Shown: positions 1 to 11,600 of the stretch, piece after piece
Numbering within the stretch: the first letter of the stretch is position 1
Layout of the letters: each line of letters begins with the position of its first letter
Assembly (NCBI RefSeq): GCF_902459465.1
Contig: NC_047063.1
Coordinates: 11,593,343 to 11,657,342 of the forward strand
Direction of reading: 5' to 3'
Origin: Asterias rubens
Lineage: Eukaryota; Echinodermata; Asteroidea; Forcipulatida; Asteriidae
Length of the DNA: 64,000 nucleotides
The notes under the pieces: model-generated
Seen by the model: only the letters and a program-made list of their open reading frames with translations
Told to the model about the DNA's origin: nothing
The model's database searches: none
Position numbers and translations under genes: made by a program

Positions 1-1215
1 CCCATTCTGATTGCACTGAAAAAGAGTCCTTTCACAAACAGGGATACCTGATGCAATTTAGATAACAGCATGTTCTTTCCTTTCATGCCTTATGCAAGTC
101 AGTACTGCAAACATTCACATTGTTATAGTTTAAGGCTGGTGCAGTGTGTACACTGGGTAAGTGTTGAGCTGGAAGTGCAATGTAAACAAATGGTGGGCTT
201 AGCACTAACAGTGAATTTATAAACGAAACAGTGTATACATTGAAGACACTGGACACTATTGGTAATTGTCAAAGACCAGTCTTCGCACTTGGTGTATCTC
301 AACATATGCATAAAATAACAAAGCTGTGAAAATTTTAGTTCAATTGGTCGTCGAAGTTGCGAGATAAAAATGAAAGAAAAAGTTGTGTGCTTTCAGATGC
401 TCGATTTCAAGACCTCAAAATCTAATTCTGAGGTCTCGAAATCAAATTCGTGGAAAATAACTTCTTTCTTGAAAACTACGCTACTACAGAGGGAGCCATT
501 ACTCACAATGTTTTATACTATCAACAGCTCCCCATTACTCGTTAACAAGCAAGATTTATGCTAATAATTATTTTGAGTAATAACCAATAGTGTCCACTGC
601 CTTTACGTGAAATGTAAGCCATTGGTGTTTTACATAATAATAAACACCCATTAACATTGCACTCTGGCTCTAATATGTCAGACTTACCATAGCTATACAG
701 ACCTGATTACCCTATCAAGTTGTGTGTGCTCTGCTACAGGCCTGTCTGTATGCTTTTGTTTTTGAAAGGGCATGGGCACCATTGCAATTTCTCCTTGGTA
801 AAGGGCACCCTATGGGGAAATTGTAAATTAGTACTGTGAGCATTTCAAAGGCACAAAGGCATTGACCAGGAGGCATGGAGGCAATCGCCTTCAGTAGCTC
901 ATAATATAACCGAGCTTCTTTGAATTTTAACCAAGTGGGATTTGGTCTCCTCCAAAAGTAGCATACTGTCTTTATGTTTTGGGGACAATAGCTTTGGTGT
1001 TGTAGTGTCTAATCTAAACCATAACTTTATGAATTGGATTTGGCTATAACTGCGTATTATTTCAATAATTAAACAATCTTCACCTGAGCCTCGAGTGTTG
1101 CCTTGGAATAAGACTTAGAATTTTTTGCATCTCTTCAATTTTTCATAACTTTTTTTTTTTTACCAGCTATTCTGATGATTTTATGTTTTTTTTTTTTCTT
1201 TTTTTTTTTTTAAAG
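1..1215. other. Intron or 5' flank of the ASB gene, no exon seen
   Basis: No coding exon is supported here. It holds one family A MITE at about 242-604, a stretch near 750-870 built from 'gggcacc'-like repeats, and T-rich runs at 1150-1212 that form the polypyrimidine tract before the ASB exon at 1216. Since that exon starts in mid-codon, this stretch is most simply an intron. Confidence 0.6.
242..604 (+). mobile_element. MITE family A, copy 1
   Basis: Non-coding element of about 360 bp, bounded by inverted ends of the type GGACACTATTGGTAATT and its complement. The family A core contains an internal short palindrome around 'gaggtctcgaaatcaaattc'. This copy has a degraded left end ('gaagacactggacac'). 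It has no transposase ORF; the small ORFs in it are chance readings shared with other copies. Confidence 0.85.
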
Positions 1216-3145
1216 GATGTATCGACTCCACTAACTTACTCTTGCAAGCCGGAGCAGAGGTAGATAAATTGGACTACAACAGATCTGGGACTCCACTGCA
1301 TGCAGCAGCAAATGGCCACCAGACAATGTGTGTTAGGGCACTGCTACGAGCAGGTACAAAATCACATCTTTATTTATTTGCCAGTCTGATATTCTGTTCT
1401 TGTAAGGGCAGACAGTTTATTTTGTTGTAAAGGAAACTGAGGGGGGGGGGGGGGGTGTACTGCATCATTTCAACGAGCATTAAGGTAATTTGGCCAGTGG
1501 CATCAGGGCATGGCCAGGGCATAAAGGCAGCAGACAACCATTAGGGCAATTGCAAAAGGCACAAAGGCAATGGTCAATAGCATCAGGGCCAAGGCCAGGG
1601 CAACAAGGCAACCATAAGTGGCACAGGGGCAAAGGCCAGGGGCATCAGGGCTTTGGTCAGGGGCATTAAACTATGGCCAGGGGTGTAAGGGCAATTTCTA
1701 AAGAAATTGAGGCAATGGCCAGGGGCATTAATGCAAGGGCCAGGGGTGTAGACACATGTTTCTGTGTGAAGTATGAAAGTATAATGTGTGCAGCTTTAGC
1801 CATTTGTGCTTTCTGCTGGTCACAGTGTGGCTTTTGAAGTACAAATCTTACCCGGTAATTATGTTGTCTTTTTGCTGACCACGTTGGATGAATATTTGAA
1901 TAGTTGATTGAAATTTCTTTAATCCTTTTTGTTTTGCCAGGTGCAGATATCAATACTGTTAGGCCAACAGACAATAAAACTCCTCTCCATGTAGCAGCAG
2001 CTGTGTCTGCACCAGCAGAAATGATCACTTTGCTCTTACAACATGGGGCTAATATATATGACCTAGACACAGAGGGCAAGAAAGCAGTAGACTTGGCACC
2101 GATGGATAGCCAGGCTTATGGTGTTCTCAAACACTATGCAGGTAAAAAGAGAATTAAAAAATATGCAGAAATATATACTCGGACATATTATAGACTACGT
2201 ATCAAAAGCAGCTTGACTTTTTGCCACAGCTTAAAAGCTGGTTTATTCACACACTATGAAATTTTCTCCTAAGGCAAGGAGCTGATACAGGGCAAACCGG
2301 CTAAATAGACATACATCAACCAATGCATTGCAATATAAATTTTGAGGACTACCATCGTTCAAAAACACATTGGACACCATGTCCAACCAAAACACAAATT
2401 GTCTACTACGCCCAAACCTAGTGGCCACCCAAAGGGCACAATGCCTAAGCAGCATTTAAATAATACGGACTCACTTGTCCATTCCCACAACAAGCTAGTT
2501 GCTCTTGCTTTCTAGTCACTGAAAATGTTTATGGGAACTTGGTAAGCTAAGTTTATGGTAAGCTTCTAAATGTACATAATAATACCAAAGTCTTACATAG
2601 CGCACGTCCAACAAGGCTTACATAGCGCACGTCCAACAAGGAACTCAATGTGCTTAGTATAAACATTTTTTCCGAAAGACAGATTATTGAAGTTATGGAT
2701 TCTGAGACCTAAAGTAGCAACCTTATCAGGGTACAGGTACAGCAAGGTGCTGCCAGGAAACACCAAGGCGAACCCCTTCTCTTAGCAAAAATTGTTACTG
2801 GGATCTTTTACGTGCATTACACAATGCATGGGAACAACAGCTTTACGTCCCATATGAAGGATGTAGCAAAAATGGTCTTGCTTAGAGACACAAGTGTCAC
2901 GACTCTCAAACCCACACTCCGCTGATCAGAAACACCAGAGCTTGAGTCCGATGATTGTAAACCTCTCGGCCATGACACGCCACTAAACTAAAATGCCACA
3001 TGTATTTGTTTTTATCCTAGAAAATGCCAGATTACTGAGCGAGCTGTGCAGGGAATGTGTTCATCAACATCTCATATTGGATGAATCCGTCAACTCACTA
3101 CCTCTTCCAGAAAGACTCAAGGAGTTCCTTCAATTCAAATTATAA
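1216..3145 (+). CDS. Ankyrin repeat and SOCS box (ASB) protein, C-terminal three exons (5' partial)
   Basis: Exons 1216-1353, 1941-2141 and 3021-3145 join in phase, with acceptors 'taaag', 'tgccag' and 'cctag' and donors GTACAA and GTAAAA, to a TAA stop. They encode about 154 residues. Two ankyrin cores are visible (GTPLHAAANGHQTMCVRALL and KTPLHVAAA...MITLLLQHGANI), followed by a C-terminal SOCS box (LLSELCRECV, then LPLPERLKEFLQF). ASB proteins are substrate receptors of Cullin5-ElonginB/C ubiquitin ligases: the SOCS box contacts the ligase and the ankyrins bind substrate. The 'GANIYDLDTEGKK' stretch before the box resembles the ASB5/9/11/13 group, but orthology is not settled. The first exon starts in mid-codon, so upstream exons lie to the left. 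Family call is firm; subgroup is inference. Confidence 0.88.
1480..1760. repeat. Degenerate tandem repeat in ASB intron
   Basis: Irregular tandem units built on 'ggccaggggcatcagggc', about 20-25 bp each, with many single-base differences. It follows a poly-G run at 1441-1455. It lies inside the intron between ASB exons 1216-1353 and 1941-2141. Confidence 0.7.
2575..2985 (-). mobile_element. tRNA-derived SINE, reverse copy
   Basis: Read on the minus strand, a tRNA-like head ('tggccgagaggttta', 'gagtgtgggtttgag') at about 2890-2980 is followed by the body shared with the other SINEs here ('agacactt', 'ggacgtaaagctgttg', 'cgcgctatgtaagactttg'). It lies in the last ASB intron. Confidence 0.75.
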
Positions 3146-4030
3146 GAACATCATTTTTCAGTGCCTTTAAAGATTTTCTTGCAATGAATAATTTCCTCCT
3201 TGTGCTTCCATCCCTGTGCTTCATTAAAATACTTTTAGCAATTTTATTTTCACGGTATATTTTAGATGGAAGGTTTATTTCTTTACGGTTGATCAAATTG
3301 AAACAAGGTAGTGTACCTTTTCAAAGAATGTTAGGTAAACAAATGCTTGGTAAAACCTTTCCAGAAACACTATTTGCTCGTTGTAACTGGAGTAACTATG
3401 CAATACTGAAATGCCTGTCAGTAATTTGTTAAATATTTATAGTTTTTCTACTGATTTGATTAGTTATACTTTTATGAAACATATTGGGATAATCATTCAT
3501 CGGGGGAAACACTGCAGTAATATTTCGAATTTTTGTTTAATGTGTGTCTTACAAAGATGGCAGAAGTATGATACGTTAACATCTCATTGTTAAACCTTAT
3601 AATACCAGAAAAGTATTAAGTTAAATACATGTACAGTTTGTGTTGAAGATTTGATTTTTACTACGGTGTGTGAAATACTGCTTGCTGATCTCATTTTTTA
3701 TGTAGGAGTATTATTTTGAAATGTACTTAAAAAACATATGTGGTCAATGAATAGTGTGTTAATTAATGGTGCTATTTTTTTTAAAGAGGCAAGTATTGGT
3801 GACTGTATTCAACTCTTTATATGACTTTCAAATTATATTACAATTTAGTTAACTTTATACTGCAGTCTTTGAATGGTGTGAACTAAACTCTGTGGACTGA
3901 TGAAAAGTTCCTTTCAAACAAATGTCACAAACGACTCTAAAGGAAATGTTGGGCTGGATAAATTCTGCAATCTGTTCTTAGTAATGCAACCATGCAACTC
4001 TTGAATAAATAATACCATGTTGGACTTTAC
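3146..4030 (+). other. Probable 3' UTR of the ASB gene
   Basis: AT-rich sequence after the TAA stop with no coding potential. The canonical AATAAA at 4004-4009 is the best poly(A) signal in it, giving a 3' UTR of about 880 bases. The extent is inferred; a shorter UTR using an earlier variant signal is possible. Confidence 0.5.
4004..4009 (+). promoter_or_regulatory. Candidate poly(A) signal AATAAA for the ASB gene
   Basis: Exact AATAAA about 860 bases after the ASB stop codon. Confidence 0.5.
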
Positions 4031-5169
4031 ATTTTTGTCTCTTGAACAATTGTAACAATTACATCTCTTAACTGAAATTGTTCATAGAATCATAATTGGA
4101 ATCACTTCAAAAGCTCAATGAAAATATTTACGTCTGAACTATTGTTGACATCAAGATAATAGTATTCTGAAGGCCCCCATAACAGCACATGGGAACACAA
4201 TTTTAAAGTATGTTTGTGACCATGTCTCCTCGTTCAAACAAAAGGAATTTTGGTGTTGTGACAAAGCAAGGATGAACTCGCTTTGTTTTCGTGTGCAAAA
4301 CTAATGGAGATGCCTCTAAACAATGTCCAAACAATGAGATAAACCCTTGCCTCAAGGGATTCACAAACAGGTGTTGGCTTACAGAAGGACCCTTGTGGGG
4401 CCCCCACAACAGAACAAAGGACCTTACAAGGAAAACTCAATAAGAACAATGGACCGCACATGACAATCTCAATGGGAGACTTTCCAACGCTAGGTGGCAG
4501 CAGACTTGCCAGGTAAATTTCAATTGCTTACGTAGTTCTGAACATGCGCATAACTCTGAGAACAATGGCTTTATCCGGTAAGTCTGCTGCCACCTATCGT
4601 CCCAGAAAGTCTCCTATACATGTACATAGCAATAGACCACACATTGAAGTTCTATAGAAAAGAGGACAATTAGTTTTATCAATGCAGGACCCACAAACAT
4701 TATCCATAAGGATGTATGTGTGAGTGAGTAGGTATACACATGCAAACCGAGGACCTATAGCAAAAGAGGACTATAGAGTTCATGGTTTGGGAAAGGTCCA
4801 CAATCGGGAGAAAAAACTGCATTAGGGCATATCAAATTTTGTACATTCAAGAAAAGCAAATATCAATCAAAGACAAAAACACTTTTAAAACAGTTTCCAT
4901 TTTTTATAAACACAATAATTGATTTATTCTCTAAACAGTAAAACTATAAAAGAAAAAACCTAAAACCAAATAGACATCTACACATGACAGTGGATTTGAT
5001 ATACATGTAGCCTTGCATTTCTGCCTATACCATTTATTGGTATGCCTTTTTTTAAAGGTGTCATTACAGTCTTATGATTAACCTTTATAAAGCTGTGGTT
5101 CCTTGCCACATTGTTTAACATAAAACAGTCACAATGAGAAACAAACTAAAGCCAGGAGCATAATTCCTA

Positions 5170-5262
5170 CGAATGTGAAGCAAATTGGATGTGAATTTGA
5201 CGTCACAACTCTGTTTTTGCAGCAAATTATTTGTTGCAAATTTGTGACGTCAACATTCATTT
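5170..5262. repeat. Inverted repeat carrying two TGACGTCA palindromes
   Basis: Imperfect inverted arms of about 35 bp meet around 'caaattatttgttgca'. Each arm contains the full palindromic cAMP-response element TGACGTCA, at 5198-5205 and 5245-5252. Because the motif sits symmetrically in a hairpin it is probably part of a small foldback element, not a promoter. Confidence 0.55.
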
Positions 5263-5949
5263 GCCTTCGCAGGAAGTATAAACCGAGCTCATGGCACAAT
5301 GTTAAAGAGTCGCTGTTCACAGCTACAAGTAGCATTGAACAAGTGACAACCAATTTTATACTATTTCGACTGGTTACCAATTTCGGTTGTGTAAAACTAT
5401 AGTGTTAAACAAAACACTGGGGATATTTTCCCCTGTAAGTACCCTTCCAATATAAAACAGACCAATTAAGCTATGTTCAAAGTCGTGATGCCCCAAAACG
5501 AATTTGGTTTATTCTAAAGCAAATACACGAGATGTCAGCCACTGCATTTGGAAATCATTCTCATTCAAAATGCTTATTCCAACCTGCAGTTCTTATTTAA
5601 TGGCACAATTCCATTGAGCTGCTCAAGCAGAAAAAGAAATGTTTACAAAATAGTTAACAATTTTTCTGCAAAGCAAAAATATACAGGTTAGCAGTCAGCC
5701 CTGCCCACCATGTCACTCAAGTGGCGCACACAGTATGATGCCGCACACAGTAAAATGTCCCTAATCACTCACCACTATTTGATGGGTGCATAAATGAAAA
5801 GGCTGCAGCTTAGAAAATCAGAGTATGTACTTGGAAAATAGACTTGACAACGTTGGCAAACACTTGTAGATGCAAAAAGACTAAACAATATGCCAGGGTA
5901 TGCTTTCCATGACTGAGTTTCTGTGTTTAAGACTTTGTGAAGCCGCTTC

Positions 5950-6076
5950 AGGTCCCAATTTCAAAGAGCTGCTATGCACAAAATTATGCCAATCAGAATA
6001 AGGTACCAGCCAAAATACCATGTCACATGTACACTTTGTGACTGGTATCCAGCTAACTATTGCTAAGCAGGGTTTC
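5950..6076. mobile_element. MITE family B, partial copy
   Basis: Starts with 'ggtcccaatttcaaagagc', matching the family B end, and continues to 'gctaagcagggtttctt', where it is cut off by the family C end at 6077. The second family B terminus is missing. Confidence 0.65.
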
Positions 6077-6270
6077 TTAAAGGAACACGTTGCCTTGGAT
6101 CGGACGAGTTTGTCTATAAAAAGGGTTTGTAACCGTTTGTTATAAAATGCATATGGTTGGATTGGAAAGATGTTGTCAAAGCAGAATACAATGATCCACA
6201 CATATTTGCCTTGAAATTGTGTGGTTTTCCTTTTACTGTGCGAACTTCCACGGTCGGCCATTTATGGGAG
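6077..6270. mobile_element. MITE family C, single arm
   Basis: Begins TTAAAGGAACACGTTGCC and runs through 'gttataaaatgcatatgg' and 'ggtcggccatttatggg', which is one arm of the family C foldback. The opposite arm is absent. It joins the truncated family B copy directly. Confidence 0.75.
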
Positions 6271-6708
6271 TTGCAAGTCTACCCCCTGGTTTGTTGACAC
6301 CATAGAGTTATATAAGAACTAGAGTGCGCACTGGTGATGCTTCTTGCACAAGCGCGACAGGACCGCAAGGAGACACGGGCGCGCCATTCTGTACGCGTGT
6401 TGAATATGAAACACACGTTGGAATTTGTGTTTATTGAATGCTGACGCGATGCTGTTTTGTCAACTTACAAAATGGCCGCACAAACACACGCTGTGCGATG
6501 CCCGTTTTGTAAACTTAGAAAATGGCTGCCTGTGCACGTATGCCTGTGCGCGTATGCCGGGTCACGTATATAGGCCAGTGCGCCCTCTAGTTCTTATGTA
6601 TAATATATAGTTGACACTGATGGAAAAGGGAAGTTAAAAATGGCCGCATTATCATCATACTTCAGTTATCTTTGCTTTAATCACTGTTCCCCAGTATGAT
6701 AAAAGTTG

Positions 6709-6883
6709 GCCTGGAATTTCACGGGGGCCACGGATGCCAGACCTCTGTTGCCCTGGTCTTGGTATCCGCCTTGGTGGCCCTTCAAAAGTTTCACATAGAC
6801 TTCAAGATTTTCCACAAGGAAGTGCCCTTTTCAATATGAAAATGGCCTTGCCCTTTCAAAGATTAAATTCCAGGCCTGACAAA
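6709..6883. mobile_element. Repeat family E, copy 1
   Basis: About 170 bp between inverted ends 'ggcctggaattt' and 'aaattccaggcc', with an interior rich in 'ggccttg'/'caccaaggc'. Related copies lie at 9788-9953 and 56251-56417. Confidence 0.65.
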
Positions 6884-8020
6884 AGAATAATTACATGTTG
6901 GCATTACAAGGAAACACTATGCTTCACCTTCTCTGCTTCACTATGCTTGGAGGGGAGAATGCACATTTTGAGAAATTAAACAAATAAATTTTCAAAATGA
7001 AAAAGGCTGGCATATTAAACTACTGTACAGGCCAAACCATATTTTTAGGTCTTCACTTTGGCTCAACATACACATGGCAGGAAGGCTTTACTTAGTATCA
7101 ACATCAATGATCACAGAAGCCCATAAAAAACAGAAGCAGAAAACAACACTGGGGGGTACAGTGTCAGCAATATTACTGTATTATTTTGCCAGCTTGGGAT
7201 GTGTGCATTTGCATATTGAATCAGTTTCTAAAGGAACTTTGGAACTTCTTTAAATGAGCTTCTTGTACCTCAGTGGTAATTGCTGGGTGCATTGTTATTT
7301 GTGACCTGTGCCCACAAACTTACTGCCCACTTAGAAAATGGCCGACATACATACCATGGCAGGTAAAGCCAACATGTTTTTTTACAGGCCTAATGCTGAA
7401 ATGTTCATGACTACAAGTTACCACAATATAAAAAAACAAAATTAACAAAACACTGTTGTTCTAGAAACACAATACAGCACCTCTCAACAACAGCTAGAGA
7501 TATGATCAAAATTACACATTTCAGACATGAACATTATTCACAGACGTACATAGTTTGTTCTAAACGTTAAGTGTCTCTCTAAAAGCAAATTCTCTGACCT
7601 TTAAAAAATTTCAACAATAATCAGATTTTGGATACTAATAATATGCACCTTTATCAGGCTGAATGTAATTAATTGCCTAGCACTTCATTTCTTCCTCTTT
7701 TTTAAGAGCTTATTTTAAATATGTACAGATAAATTACACATAAACATTGTACACAATGCCCTGCAGTTTTTTTGTCTTTCACAACACGTAACAAATGGTA
7801 AGTGAACAAAATTGTCTCACAATTTCCAATTTGCTTGAACAAAACAAAAACAAGTATTTAAAACTCCAATGGAAAAAAAGTTGACATCAATTACAAAGTA
7901 TTTTACAAATACTCTATTTTCTCCAACTTGCAATCTACAAAAACGAAAACATTACCTCTTTGCAGTGTTTTAAAAAACTATTTTGCATGTCATACAAAAA
8001 GCGCACCAGCATGTTCACAA

Positions 8021-8262
8021 AACAGGGCCCAATATCATGGCTCTGCTAACGGCCAAATTCTGCCCTTACAATCACCATTCTCCGCTTGCACCGAATATAT
8101 CTACGCTGAGCCTTGTAAGTGTAGAATGCCTAGTAACATGGAGTACGCACTCGCCAGAATTCCACGCTATCCTGTGCAAAATGCTTGACGTAAGCACAGA
8201 ATTCCAGGCTTCTGTAAGCACGGATTCTTTGCTTACGGTAAGCAGAGCCATAAAAATGGGCC
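8021..8262. mobile_element. MITE family B, full copy
   Basis: Inverted ends GGGCCCAATATCATGGCTCT and 'agagccataaaaatgggccc' enclose about 240 bp. It shares ends and interior motifs ('gtaagcacagaatt') with copies at 12083, 15573, 20180, 49535 and 53066. Confidence 0.8.
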
Positions 8263-8699
8263 CTGATCACACCTTTGACTTAGATAGAGTTGTGACTGGA
8301 CACCATTTATGAGTAGCTTTAAACTATGAATGGGGTTTCTCGTGTTTGGCACATACAGAAGAACTGTCTGAGAACTGGAGGATGAACTTTGAGACTTCCA
8401 GATAACAAGAATACATGGCAATTAGGATCAATTTAACTCATGTATTGATAACATTGGGGATAAAAAAAACGAGCGATTTGGTTTGCCAGTAGATACTGTG
8501 TGCCATGCGGGAAAGGAAACAAAACAATCCCGATGATTGTAAAATAGATCAAAAAAAACTAGACTCCTACCAGGCCTACATACAGCTCGAAACAGCCATG
8601 TGCTCGTTCTTCAGGCATCTGTATGCAACCAAAACCACCATCATCATTTAAAATAACTTTGTTGTTAAACAAAAAATACATCTAATTTGAGTGTTTGGA

Positions 8700-11600
8700 T
8701 CAATCCTGTTCCATTGGAGTGGTTTCACTGACATTGTTAAGCCCAGAGTCCACCTCAGATTGGTCTGCAGCCTCCTGACTCTTGTTCTTCTCATCCTTTT
8801 CAGATGGTTCTGTGGTCATGGCCTCGGAGGAACATGTAGATGCTGAAACTGTAGATGTCCCTGGTGTTGAGGCCCCACTGGTTGAAACATTCATCTCAGA
8901 GGTGGATTGGTCAACGATGGATGTTTCAGTGCTTGAGGCTGTAGGGTCTAACGCCTCCGCTGTTGTTGCCTCAGTAGACGACATCTCAGAGGTACATGCC
9001 TCAGAGGTAACTGCCTGAGAGGTAGCTGCCTCAGAGGTAGTCGCCTCAGGTGCAACTGCCTCAGATGTAGCCGCCTCGGAGGTAACTGCCTGAGAGGTAG
9101 CCGCTTCAGAGGTAGCCAGCTCAGACGGACTTGCCTCAGAGGTAGCCGGCTCAGAGATAGCCGGCTCAGAGGTAGCCACCTCAGAGGTAACTGCCTCAGA
9201 CGTAAATGCCTCAGAGGTTGCTGGCTCAGAGCTTGCCGGCTCAGAGGTAGCTGCCTCAGAGGTAGCCATCTCAGAGGTTACCGCCTCCGAGGTAGCAGCA
9301 TCCGAGGTAGCCGCGTCAGAGGTAACCACCTCAGAGTTTGAGGTTTCAGGTGGAGACTCTCCCTCCATAGGAGTACCCTCCTCCTCCTGTCCGTCTGTTC
9401 TTGTGTCACTAGATTCTACACCAGCAGAACTGATTGATGGTGGTGGTGGGGGTGGAGGTGGTGGGGAAGACTGCTGTTCTCTTCCCAGTGCTGGTGGGCT
9501 AATACTGTAATGACTTTGGTCTGGTTGGGGCATTGAACTGGGCCCTGAGGTTGATTTGTCCTCATCTCTTGGTGGTGGAGCTGCTGTTGCTGAGCATGAT
9601 GAGGAATCCACTGTGTCTTGTACTAAAAGAAAATGCCACATAAATGTTCAAACAAACTGTTATATATAAGCCAATAAACATTATATCCATTTTGGTTGAG
9701 TGTTATGTAAGAGCTCCAATAGTTGGCTTTTGATTTAGGTTGAAAACAAATGAAATTAAACATTTGCTATCCTTATTTCAGTTATAGGCCTGGAATTTCA
9801 TCTAGGAAAGGGCGATGCCCTTTCATTTTGTAAAGTGCACTTTTCCATTAAACAAATCTATGAGAAACTTGTAAAGGGGCACCAAGGCCAAGAAGAAGAC
9901 CAGTGCAACAGAGGCCGATGGCCTCAGTGACCCCCGTAAAATTCCAGGCTTGTTAAGTACCAGTCACCAGCGTATACACTAAAAACTATAGAAAACATGG
10001 TCAGGCAACAGTAACTTTGTAGTGCAGAGTGTGTAATCGTGCTTTTGATAATCTGTGGTTTTTGATAATGAATAATTCTAAGCCTATTGATAGAACAAGA
10101 TCAACTGGCGAACAAATCGATTAATCACTTGTATATTGACTGAGAATAAAACAAACCTTTTTTGTGTGGTGTTGTAACCTCTCGATGTAACGTGTTAAAG
10201 AAACCAGTGGTAGGAGGTAAGGCTGAATCTGGTGAACTACCACCGCTATCGGCACTATCCATGGAGGAACAGCTATCTTGATCAACATCACCTGCAATGA
10301 CAATGTCAGTGTCATTGACTATCAATTAAAGGAACACGTTGCCTTGGATTGGTCGAGTTGGTCTTTAAAAAGCGTATGTAACCGTTTGTTATAGAATGCA
10401 TATGATTAGAAAGATGTTTTAAAAGTAGAATATAATGATTCACACAAGTATCACTCGAAATTGCGTGGTTTTCTGTTTACCCCGTCGACAAACACGGTCG
10501 GCCATATATGGGAGTCAAGAATTTGACTCCCATAAATGGCCGACCGTGTTAGTTCGCAAAGTAAAAGGAAAACCACGCAATTTCGAGGCAAATTTGTGTG
10601 GATCATTGTATTCTACTTTTTAAACCTCTTTCAAACATATGCATTTCATAACAAACGGTTACAAATGCTTTTCAAAGACCAACCCGACCGATCCTAGGCA
10701 ACGTGTTCCTTTAATCTCATTGTAAGTGCTCATTGCTGTATCTTTGAATGTTTTTACCTAATTAATGTGCATTATTGTACTTTTTATCTAACTAAGAAAT
10801 TAAATAATATAAATAAATATCAAATATAAATATAAATCTCCAAATCAGACAACAACCAAACATCAAACTAACTGAGTGAGAGTGGATTGTGCTACATGAA
10901 CCAGACAAAACAAAGTAAACTACCTATTCCAAGTGCTCGGTTTCTTTTAAAAACTCCTATGAGTGGCAAAAATTCCCATTGAAAAGATAAAATAAATAAT
11001 TACGGTAAATATTTTGCATTTGGACACAAGTGCAATGAACCTCAGTGTATAGCCTAGACTACAAATACTTTTGTACAGCCCTTGTGCACTGGCTTAAGAT
11101 TTTAAACAAAAAAAATAAGTAATTAATACACAAGTACCCGCAAGTTTACTATTATTTATAGTAAATCTTAAAAACAATGCTGTTATGAAGTCTTCAAAAG
11201 TAGGTGCTTCAGATGGCCCTTGCGCTGTATCAATCATTGTACTAGTATGATGCTAAGACACCATACACAGTATCATGAGAGTCGATATCACACATTGACT
11301 TCAACTCCAAAAAGCAACATCATCATAAGCTTCCACAAGACTTCAAAATTCCGAAAGTATGAACCCGGCTTTGCGTCACCGAATAGGCTTCATCTGATAG
11401 ACGATGTGACCTCTGACGTCACTTGAAAACCATAACATGATTCGTGCGCATACCGCCGGGCAAAACCTTTGTGTTTTGGCAGCCAGCTAGAAAGTGTATA
11501 CAATCTTACCATGACTACGCACCTTTTTGCCCCCCGCAACATGACGTATGCAGTGTTTTGTGAACAGAGGGTGTTTTGAATGTAAACATAGGTCACATCG

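Larger units (their letters stand above)
4031..8699. other. Gene-poor interval between convergent ASB and PPP4R2, with repeats
   Basis: No coding exon was found on either strand. Part must be the 3' UTR of PPP4R2, whose stop is at 8700 on the minus strand, but I could not place its poly(A) site. Recognisable repeats are a foldback with two CRE palindromes near 5170-5260, a half copy of family B (5950-6076) abutting a half copy of family C (6077-6270), a family E copy (6709-6883) and a full family B copy (8021-8262). Confidence 0.6.

Noticed and set aside
8782-9018. Plus-strand ORF opposite the PPP4R2 tail
   Set aside because: It is the antisense of the coding minisatellite, which stays open only because of its 15-bp periodicity.
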